DNA of 56,044 nucleotides from NCBI GenBank assembly GCA_017548525.1, contig JAFYZV010000233.1, forward strand, positions 1 to 56,044. The letters are read 5' to 3'. Of the stretch, positions 50,054 to 56,044 are shown one piece after another. Positions within the stretch are counted from its first letter, which is position 1; each line of letters begins with the position of its first letter. This stretch comes from Prevotella sp. Its GTDB lineage: Bacteria > Bacteroidota > Bacteroidia > Bacteroidales > Bacteroidaceae. Both the position numbers and the translations under genes were made by a program. The notes under the pieces are model-generated. The model saw nothing but the letters and a program-made list of their open reading frames with translations. It was not told the origin of the DNA and made no database searches.

Positions 50054-51502
50054 TTAATATGCGTTTTTATCATGTTTGAAAAAAGTGGTAAAGGTCAATA
50101 ATATGATTTTCATATCAAGCCAAAATGACCAATTCTCAATATACCATATATCCCGACGGATACGTTCTGCCATTTGCCAAAGCTCTTTTGTCTCCCCACG
50201 AAATCCAGAGATTTGAGCCCACCCGGTAATGCCTGGCTTGCTAAAATGGCGCACCATATATTTGTCAATCAGATTTTTATAATAATCTGTGTGGTATGTC
50301 ATGTGAGGGCGAGGTCCAACAACGCTCATGTCGCCAATAAGGACATTAATGAATTGGGGCAGTTCGTCGATGTTGTATCGGCGCATAAATTCACCAAAAG
50401 GATATTTTCGTGGGTCGTCCTTTGTTGCCTGATTTGTGTCGGCTTGATCGTTCACATGCATGGAGCGGAACTTATAACATATAAATTCCTTACCATTCAA
50501 TCCTGTTCTTCTTTGTTTGAAAAAAATGGGACCTCGGCTTTGGCTCATGATGATGGTCGCAATAATGGGAATGAATGGCAACATGAGGATACACATAATC
50601 AAGCTGAAAACTACATCGAATGAACGCTTGATAATCTTGTTGCTCATGTAAGTAAGAGGTTCACGGAGGTTGGTGTAAAGAGTCATGTCGCCAAACTGCT
50701 CCACCTTGAGGTTAAGACGGAAGTTTCCGTACATACGCGGGACATAATGGAAATGGATGAAATGGTTGTCGCAAAAACTCATGATGCGGATGATCTCTTC
50801 TGTGTCATCATGTGAAAGGCAACAGAACATTTCGTCAATCAGGCTAAGTCTAAAGTTATTGTGTTTGGCGGTGTCTTCTTTTTCTTCATCTTCCGAGTCC
50901 ATTTTATCGATTAGAGTGGCGATGTTCCCTAATTTCTTGAATTCGGGAGGGCAATCCTCAATGACGTTGTTGCTGAAGTATCCCTTAATTATGTATCCCG
51001 TCGTAGGTTCTGCATTCAAATCTTGATATAGTAATAGATTGGCTGGATCGCTGCCAACAAATACTACGCTTCTCGTGTTTCCTCCCCTTTTTCTATATAT
51101 CTTCAGGATGTTTCGCTCCCCAAACCTTGAGATGACAATTAATACCAAAAGGCAAGGGGTAAATATTAGTGTGAATTGAAACAGCCGACCACTGTCAACC
51201 ATCAAGCGAATACCCACAAACATCAATATTGCTTGGGTCAGCGTCAGTTTTAAAGCTCTGGACAAAATGGCGGAAAACTGAACTTTGCGGTTGACTATGA
51301 TGGTGTGGAATGAGTACTCTGCAATAAGCATGGCAAAATTGGCAATGACCATTGCCTCTTTCAATGAATTTACAAAATACAGGGGAACCATGTCTGATGG
51401 CAGGTACTTCACCAAGAATAAAATAAGAGTATTGAGTAAGACAAAATCACTCAATATTACAAGAACTCGAATAATGTCATTTCCCCTTGTATTATGCCTC
51501 AT
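50054..51502 (-). CDS. Undecaprenyl-phosphate glycosylphosphotransferase (exopolysaccharide priming enzyme)
   Basis: 482 residues from the ATG at 51502 (MRHNTRGNDIIRVLVILSDF). A longer frame exists, but it would add a poly-Phe stretch and overlap the -7 element at 51553-51560, so it is rejected. Four or five N-terminal helices, a nucleotide-binding-like middle (RSVVFVGSDPANLLLYQDL), then the PglC/WbaP-type catalytic domain: KRSFDVVFSLIMCILMLPF, GPIFFKQRRTGLNGKEFICYKFRSM, RYNIDELPQFINVLIGDMSVVGPRPHM and KPGITGWAQISG. Loads the first sugar-phosphate onto the lipid carrier at the inner membrane. Confidence 0.93.
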   Translation of the reverse strand: MRHNTRGNDIIRVLVILSDFVLLNTLILFLVKYLPSDMVPLYFVNSLKEAMVIANFAMLIAEYSFHTIIVNRKVQFSAILSRALKLTLTQAILMFVGIRLMVDSGRLFQFTLIFTPCLLVLIVISRFGERNILKIYRKRGGNTRSVVFVGSDPANLLLYQDLNAEPTTGYIIKGYFSNNVIEDCPPEFKKLGNIATLIDKMDSEDEEKEDTAKHNNFRLSLIDEMFCCLSHDDTEEIIRIMSFCDNHFIHFHYVPRMYGNFRLNLKVEQFGDMTLYTNLREPLTYMSNKIIKRSFDVVFSLIMCILMLPFIPIIATIIMSQSRGPIFFKQRRTGLNGKEFICYKFRSMHVNDQADTNQATKDDPRKYPFGEFMRRYNIDELPQFINVLIGDMSVVGPRPHMTYHTDYYKNLIDKYMVRHFSKPGITGWAQISGFRGETKELWQMAERIRRDIWYIENWSFWLDMKIILLTFTTFFKHDKNAY

Positions 51503-51552
51503 CCTTGATAATGAACCAACAAATTCGTATAAACCGTTTGTAAAAAACTGTG

Positions 51553-51560
51553 CAAAGATA
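51553..51560 (-). promoter_or_regulatory. -7 element of the exopolysaccharide operon
   Basis: Minus-strand TATCTTTG, followed about 50 bases later by the ATG at 51502. It decides the start of the glycosyltransferase gene. Confidence 0.65.
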
Positions 51561-51672
51561 CGAAAAATAAAACATACCCAAAAAAAGAAAAAGAAAAATA
51601 TGCTTTTTTTAATAATATTATGCAAGAATTGACGACAATGATTGTTTATCAAATATGTTTTGACACAATAAT

Positions 51673-51703
51673 TTTGTTAATCAAATAGTTTATTGTACTT
51701 TTG
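51673..51703 (+). promoter_or_regulatory. Promoter of the 51742 gene
   Basis: TTTG (51673-51676), a 19-base spacer and TACTTTTG (51696-51703) match the Bacteroidetes consensus; start expected near 51708. Confidence 0.65.
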
Positions 51704-51741
51704 CATGTTCATTAATAATGTTAAAATAATCAATAGTTTGA

Positions 51742-52365
51742 ATGATGAGTTTTTTTTCAAAATTATTTGGTAAGAAAACAGACAAGGATAAAGGAAATGC
51801 CATGGAGGATTATATGACGCTTGTCAGGGTATATTTTCAAGCGTCCTTGGCTGCTAATTTGGGTAATGCTACTTTGTCCATGCTGCCCGACCTAAGAATG
51901 TTTAAATCCACACTACGTATACCAACAGTAAATAACAAGCTGGGGGTAGGAGAGAAGAACCAATGCAAGAAGATGTTGAAAGAACTTTACAAAACAGATG
52001 ATGGCTTTTTCAAAGAAATCGACCAAAGCATTCGTAAGAATTGCCGTAAGTTGCAAGACGTGCAGGTTTATCTCGTACAATTCCAGGCATTCACACAGGA
52101 TATCATGATGCTTATAGGAAACCTCATGAAGTTTAAGTTGCGTGTACCCTCTTTCTTTAAGAAAGTGATTTACACGATGACAGAGAAAACTGTTCAAGAT
52201 ATTTTCAACAAGAACGACTATTCAGACCCAGCAGTCATGAAGACAGTCCTTGCTATTCGGCAGTATGACAAACGGTTGGGGTTTAGTGAAAAATGGGTTA
52301 CTGATTTTGTTTATCAAATCGTGATGCTGGCAAAGAAAGAACCTAAAAAGCAAGAAAACTCTTAG
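51742..52365 (+). CDS. Conserved-looking hypothetical protein, helical
   Basis: 207 residues; start at the first or second ATG (MSFFSKLFGKKTDKDKG). No signal peptide. The N-terminal amphipathic segment FFSKLFGKK could bind membrane. The rest is helical: MTLVRVYFQASLAANLGNATLSMLPDL, IRKNCRKLQDVQVYLVQFQAFTQDIMMLIGNLMKFKLRVPSFF, and SEKWVTDFVYQIVMLAK. Not recognised as a named family. It precedes the coiled-coil/zapA/rny group and may be part of the cell-division neighbourhood, but it has its own promoter. Confidence 0.65.
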   Translation: MMSFFSKLFGKKTDKDKGNAMEDYMTLVRVYFQASLAANLGNATLSMLPDLRMFKSTLRIPTVNNKLGVGEKNQCKKMLKELYKTDDGFFKEIDQSIRKNCRKLQDVQVYLVQFQAFTQDIMMLIGNLMKFKLRVPSFFKKVIYTMTEKTVQDIFNKNDYSDPAVMKTVLAIRQYDKRLGFSEKWVTDFVYQIVMLAKKEPKKQENS

Positions 52366-52451
52366 TCGGACACCTCAAAGATGAGAAGGTAGCAAAATGG
52401 CATAAATGAAACAAAACCAATGAAATATTTGGTTTTATCAAATAAAACGTT

Positions 52452-52459
52452 TAATTTTG
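52452..52459 (+). promoter_or_regulatory. -7 element of the coiled-coil/zapA/rny unit
   Basis: TAATTTTG at 52452-52459, about 18 bases before the ATG at 52478. Just upstream, AAAACCAA (52416-52423) and TTGGTTTT (52431-52438) form an inverted repeat that could be an operator or a terminator of the preceding gene. Confidence 0.5.
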
Positions 52460-52477
52460 CACTGAAATTGCAGTTAT

Positions 52478-52774
52478 ATGGATGCAAATGAAAAAGCGTT
52501 AACTCTTTTCACTACCCGTGTGAGACAGATGATTCTCCAGTACGAAGAGAAGAAGAAAGAGGTGTCAGATTTACGGGAATTGATAAAAAAAAGCGAAGAA
52601 AGCATCAAAGTGTTGGAGAAAAAGCTGTTTCAATTGCAAAATGACTACAATAGCTTGAAGATAGCCAAGATGGTTGAAATTACAGATGGCGACATAGAAG
52701 AGGCCCAGAAAAGACTGTCGAAGCTGATTCGAGATGTTAACAAGTGTATCACGCTTTTAAGTGAAAAACAGTAA
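52478..52774 (+). CDS. Short coiled-coil protein upstream of zapA
   Basis: 98 residues, almost entirely heptad-like coiled coil at about 8-65 (MILQYEEKKKEVSDLRELIK, ESIKVLEKKLFQLQNDYNSL), then a helix EEAQKRLSKLIRDVNKCITLL. Its place 2 bases before zapA suggests a ZapB-like or division-associated partner, an inference from context and shape only. Confidence 0.7.
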   Translation: MDANEKALTLFTTRVRQMILQYEEKKKEVSDLRELIKKSEESIKVLEKKLFQLQNDYNSLKIAKMVEITDGDIEEAQKRLSKLIRDVNKCITLLSEKQ

Positions 52775-52776
52775 GA

Positions 52777-53085
52777 GTGATGGCTGGAGACAACAGAGAC
52801 AAATTAAATATCAAGTTGCACGTTTACGATTCATACCTTAATGTCACAATTCAGAGGGGTGATGAGGCATTGTGTCGTATTGCCGCTAAACTTGCAACAG
52901 ACACCGTAAACACCTACGCCGCCCGTTTCAAGGATAAGTATTCTGAAAAAGAAATCCTTTATATGGCACTTATAGACTTAGCCCTACGTTACGAGAAAGA
53001 GTCAAGTAGGAATGATACGGCACCATATCATGATATTCTCAACAAGTTGACTTCAGAAATAGAACAAGCTCTTGCTGACAACTAA
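52777..53085 (+). CDS. zapA: Cell division protein ZapA
   Basis: 102 residues. The N-terminal globular part LNIKLHVYDSYLNVTIQRGDEALCRIAAKLATDTVNTYAARF is the ZapA fold, followed by EKEILYMALIDLALRYEKESS and a short helical tail. ZapA binds FtsZ filaments and stabilises the Z-ring. Second gene in the coiled-coil/zapA/rny run, 31 bases before rny. Confidence 0.85.
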   Translation: MMAGDNRDKLNIKLHVYDSYLNVTIQRGDEALCRIAAKLATDTVNTYAARFKDKYSEKEILYMALIDLALRYEKESSRNDTAPYHDILNKLTSEIEQALADN

Positions 53086-53115
53086 TGGAATTGAGAATAT
53101 TAAATATATAGATTA

Positions 53116-54651
53116 ATGATTAGTTTTATTATTACAGCATTGGTGGCTCTTGCCGTTGGCGGAGTGCTTGGCTATTTGGTTTTCCGATATGTAATCAAAG
53201 GAAAATATAAAGAGATGATAATGGCTGCTGAAGAGCAAGCTGAAGTTATTAAAGAAAAAAAGATGCTTGAAGTTAGGGAAAACTTCCTCAACAAGAAGAG
53301 CGAACTTGAGAAAGATGCTCAGCAACGCAACCAAAAACTCCAACAAAACGAGAACAAGTTGAAGCAACGTGAGATGACGTTGAACCAACGACAGGATGAG
53401 CTAAATCGTCGCAAGCAAGAACTCGACCAAGGTCAGCAGCGTGTAGAGAATGAGAAAAAACTCCTCAGTATCAAACAGGAGGAGTTGGAAAAGATGCAAA
53501 ACCAAGAACGTGCAAAATTGGAAGAACTGTCTGGACTTAGTGCAGAGGAGGCAAAAAACCGATTAATTGAGAGTTTAAAGGATGAAGCTCGCACCGACGC
53601 AGCCAGTTATGTTAATGAAATTATTGATGAGGCCAAGCTGAATGCCAATGCCCAAGCAAAGAAAATAGTAATTCAAACCATCCAGCGTGTTGCCACAGAA
53701 ACTGCGATAGAAAACTCTGTAAGTGTCTTCCACATCGATAGTGATGAGGTGAAAGGACGGATTATCGGGCGCGAGGGGCGCAATATCAGGGCACTTGAGG
53801 CTGCGGCAGGTGTAGAGATTGTTGTTGATGATACTCCTGAAGCCATCGTCATTTCTGCATTTGATCCTATCCGTAGGGAAGTTTGCCGACTTGCTTTGCA
53901 CCAATTGGTGGCAGATGGACGTATCCATCCTGCTCGTATTGAAGAGGTTGTGGCGAAAGTTAAGAAACAACTTGATAATGAAATTGTTGAGACTGGAAAA
54001 CGTACCACTATCGATTTAGGCATTCATGGTTTACATCCTGAACTCATTAGGATTATTGGTAAGATGAAATACCGTAGCTCATACGGACAAAATTTATTGC
54101 AGCATGCTCGCGAGACGGCGAATCTTTGTGCAGTCATGGCTTCTGAATTGGGATTGAATCCCAAGAAAGCGAAACGTGCAGGGCTTTTGCATGACATTGG
54201 CAAAGTACCCGATGAGGAGAGCGAATTACCTCACGCACTATATGGAGCGAAGATAGCAGAAAAATACAAGGAGAAACCTGACATTTGCAACGCTATTGCC
54301 TCTCACCATGATGAGGCGGAGATGAATACATTACTCGCTCCCATAGTGCAGGTTTGCGATGCTATCTCTGGTGCTCGTCCAGGTGCTCGTCGTGAGATAG
54401 TTGAAGCGTATATTAAACGATTGAACGATCTTGAGGCTATTGCCATGAGTTATCCTGGTGTTACTAAGACTTACGCTATTCAAGCTGGTCGTGAGTTGCG
54501 TGTCATCGTTGGTGCAGATAAGATGGATGACAAGGAGACAGAGGCATTGAGTGGTGAGATTGCCACAAAGATACAGAATGAGATGACATATCCTGGACAG
54601 GTGAAGATAACCGTTATCCGTGAGACTCGTTCTGTAGCATACGCAAAATAA
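53116..54651 (+). CDS. rny: Ribonuclease Y
   Basis: 511 residues. One N-terminal transmembrane helix ([23 protein letters not shown]), a long Lys/Glu/Gln coiled coil (about 30-150), a KH domain with [29 protein letters not shown] (about 212-245), and an HD domain with [16 protein letters not shown] and IASHHDEAE (catalytic His/Asp) followed by [18 protein letters not shown]. Membrane-tethered endoribonuclease that starts mRNA decay. Ends in a strong terminator. Confidence 0.96.
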   Translation: MISFIITALVALAVGGVLGYLVFRYVIKGKYKEMIMAAEEQAEVIKEKKMLEVRENFLNKKSELEKDAQQRNQKLQQNENKLKQREMTLNQRQDELNRRKQELDQGQQRVENEKKLLSIKQEELEKMQNQERAKLEELSGLSAEEAKNRLIESLKDEARTDAASYVNEIIDEAKLNANAQAKKIVIQTIQRVATETAIENSVSVFHIDSDEVKGRIIGREGRNIRALEAAAGVEIVVDDTPEAIVISAFDPIRREVCRLALHQLVADGRIHPARIEEVVAKVKKQLDNEIVETGKRTTIDLGIHGLHPELIRIIGKMKYRSSYGQNLLQHARETANLCAVMASELGLNPKKAKRAGLLHDIGKVPDEESELPHALYGAKIAEKYKEKPDICNAIASHHDEAEMNTLLAPIVQVCDAISGARPGARREIVEAYIKRLNDLEAIAMSYPGVTKTYAIQAGRELRVIVGADKMDDKETEALSGEIATKIQNEMTYPGQVKITVIRETRSVAYAK

Positions 54652-54668
54652 TTCTTATAAAATAGCAT

Positions 54669-54708
54669 AATAATAGGGGATGTGACACCAATCACATCCC
54701 CTATTATT
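54669..54708. terminator. Strong bidirectional terminator between rny and the MFS gene
   Basis: AATAATAGGGGATGTGA (54669-54685) pairs perfectly over 17 bp with TCACATCCCCTATTATT (54692-54708) around CACCAA. A/T tracts on both sides suit termination in both directions. Confidence 0.9.
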
Positions 54709-54720
54709 ATTATCCGAAGA

Positions 54721-56044
54721 TTAATCCTCAATGATAATAGGGCTGTATTTAGGTACAAGTGCTTTCATGATACACCAACCGATAAGGTAAGCAACTGCAC
54801 AGATGCAGAATACTACCATATATGCGGCGGGCTTTCCTTCGAAACCGAAGAAAGTGAATGCAGAACCCTGTTCAGCTGCCCAGTCAAAAAAACGGCCAGA
54901 GCCAAGGTTAATAGACATGGATCCCAAACCGCCTGCCATGGTGCCAAGACCAACAATTGTTCCGATAGTAGATTTTGGGAACATGTCACCAATAGTAGAG
55001 AACAGATTGGCGGACCAAGCTTGGTGTCCTGCGCCTAAAAGACCAATGAGGATAGCGGGCCACCATGCACTATAGGCACCAAGAGGCTGTGCGAAGAGTC
55101 CTAACACAGGGAAACAAGCGAAGATAAACATTGCCTTCATTCGTCCCAAATAAGGATTCATTCCCTTTTTGTCAACAAAATATGTGGGCAGATATCCTCC
55201 TCCAATACTCAGAATCGTAACGATGGCATAAAGCGTGAAGATGAGTGCGATACCCATTGCCGAGTCAGATGTATAGCCATATTGGTCACTGAAATAGGCT
55301 GGTGCCCAGAATAAGAAGAACCACCACACGCCATCTGTCATGAACTTACCAACGAGGAACGACCAAGTCTGCTTATATTTAAAACACTTGAAGAATGGGA
55401 TGGTTTTCTCCTCCTTCATGTTCTCGCGGTCTTGCGCTTCTGCCAAGTCATTGTCTTGCTCGATGTAATTCAACTCTGCTTGGTTGACACGCTTATTCTT
55501 GGCGGGTTTGTCATAGAGCCAAATCCATAGCCCCATCCAGATGAAACCTAAAGCACCGATGATGATAAATGCCATCTCCCAACCCCACGCACGAGCTAAC
55601 AATGGAATGGTGGCTGGAGCTGCAAGTGCGCCTACAGATGCGCCGCTATTGAAGATGGAAGTAGAGAAGGCGCGGTCTTTCTTGGGGAAATACTCTGCTG
55701 TAGCTTTGATGGCGGCAGGGAAGTTTCCTGCTTCGCCAACAGCAAGAATCAAACGGCATGAGAGGAACAGCCATACGGAGATGGACGCAATGGCAACGGC
55801 GGCATCCGACCCAGCTTGCACCATACGCAATGCCTCAATAGAGTCATACCCCTCATATTTCATCGCAACCCAACCGCAGCCAGCGTGAAGTACGGCACCA
55901 AGTGACCATACGAAAATGGCAATCAGGTAGCCTTTTTTCGTTCCCATCCAGTCAATGAACTTTCCAGCAAAAAGGTTGGCAATTGCATAAAAGAGAGAGA
56001 ACATACCAGTGATGGTACCATAGTCACCGTCTGTCCAGTGAAAC
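54721..56044 (-). CDS. MFS transporter, ACS family (hexuronate type), N-terminus outside the window
   Basis: The frame is open to the last base (FHWTDGDYGTITGMFSLFYA), so the true start lies beyond 56044. Anion:cation symporter marks: WTDGDYGTITGMFSLFYAIANLFAGKFIDWMGTKKGY, RLILAVGEAGNFPAAIKATAEYFPKKDRAFSTSIFNSGASVGALAAP, a central loop with LNYIEQDNDLAEAQDREN, DGVWWFFLFWAPAYF and GHQAWSANLFSTIGDMFPK. These are the features of the hexuronate (glucuronate/galacturonate) carriers ExuT and relatives. Imports sugar acids; glucuronate from the xylan cluster or pectin could be its substrate. Confidence 0.88.
   Translation of the reverse strand, partial: FHWTDGDYGTITGMFSLFYAIANLFAGKFIDWMGTKKGYLIAIFVWSLGAVLHAGCGWVAMKYEGYDSIEALRMVQAGSDAAVAIASISVWLFLSCRLILAVGEAGNFPAAIKATAEYFPKKDRAFSTSIFNSGASVGALAAPATIPLLARAWGWEMAFIIIGALGFIWMGLWIWLYDKPAKNKRVNQAELNYIEQDNDLAEAQDRENMKEEKTIPFFKCFKYKQTWSFLVGKFMTDGVWWFFLFWAPAYFSDQYGYTSDSAMGIALIFTLYAIVTILSIGGGYLPTYFVDKKGMNPYLGRMKAMFIFACFPVLGLFAQPLGAYSAWWPAILIGLLGAGHQAWSANLFSTIGDMFPKSTIGTIVGLGTMAGGLGSMSINLGSGRFFDWAAEQGSAFTFFGFEGKPAAYMVVFCICAVAYLIGWCIMKALVPKYSPIIIED

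Noticed and set aside
51503..51652. 50-residue N-terminal extension of the priming glycosyltransferase
   Set aside because: It would contain a poly-Phe run from a low-complexity A/T tract and overlap a good -7 element; the ATG at 51502 gives the normal length.

Overview
The window looks like a chromosomal segment of a Prevotella-type member of the Bacteroidales. The evidence is a recurrent TAnnTTTG -7 promoter element with TTTG about 20 bases upstream, few Shine-Dalgarno sequences, Prevotella-style C-terminal domains on secreted proteins (ending like GLYIVNGKKV..K), a tyrosine-rich Wzc kinase, a hexuronate MFS carrier, and a xylan cluster whose gene content resembles the Prevotella bryantii xynABDEF cluster. 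No phage, plasmid or CRISPR signature is visible. The one clear mobile element is an insertion sequence at 29347-30600.

Layout. 1-5680: the end of an outer-membrane beta-barrel protein, a YbjQ protein, mnmA, a structured RNA candidate with its own promoter (about 3482-3714, possibly 6S RNA), and two secreted proteins. 5815-17420: a large GH33 sialidase, then a tightly packed glucuronoxylan set: GPH-type symporter, GH10 xylanase, GH43 enzyme, GH67 alpha-glucuronidase and an SGNH esterase. These would cut xylan, remove glucuronyl, arabinosyl and acetyl groups, and import the products. 17421-20439: a MmeI-like restriction-modification enzyme broken by a frameshift. 20972-25572: a MORN-GH25 lysozyme, an alpha/beta hydrolase, an MBL hydrolase, an aldose-epimerase-like protein and a tRNA with anticodon CAT. 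25705-31880: a small DNA-binding-like protein coupled to a membrane Ser/Thr kinase, then an operon made of an S-box-like leader, a 51-residue membrane peptide, an AAA+ ATPase interrupted by the insertion sequence, and an N-formylglutamate amidohydrolase-like protein. 31973-36514: an outer-membrane barrel protein and an etfB-etfA-small membrane protein-acyl-CoA dehydrogenase operon. 36723-44414: a tandem CE12-like esterase, DNA primase, a TPR protein, queD, queE and cardiolipin synthase. 44820-51560: rsmD, DUF3822, a HAD-like protein lacking its nucleophile, and an exopolysaccharide start (wzc, rfbA, priming glycosyltransferase). 51673-54651: an unknown protein, a coiled-coil protein, zapA and rny. 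The window ends inside a hexuronate-type MFS transporter.

The most unusual signals are dispersed short repeats. A 36-bp element occurs three times without gaps: once between xylan genes as a hairpin, and twice inside coding regions in the same reading frame, adding an SSV.C.NATTN segment to two unrelated proteins. Separately, four intergenic regions hold arrays of about three imperfect palindromes with an exact 22-bp period. Two of these arrays share a sequence family. The 27.7-31.2 kb operon is a second candidate for something new.
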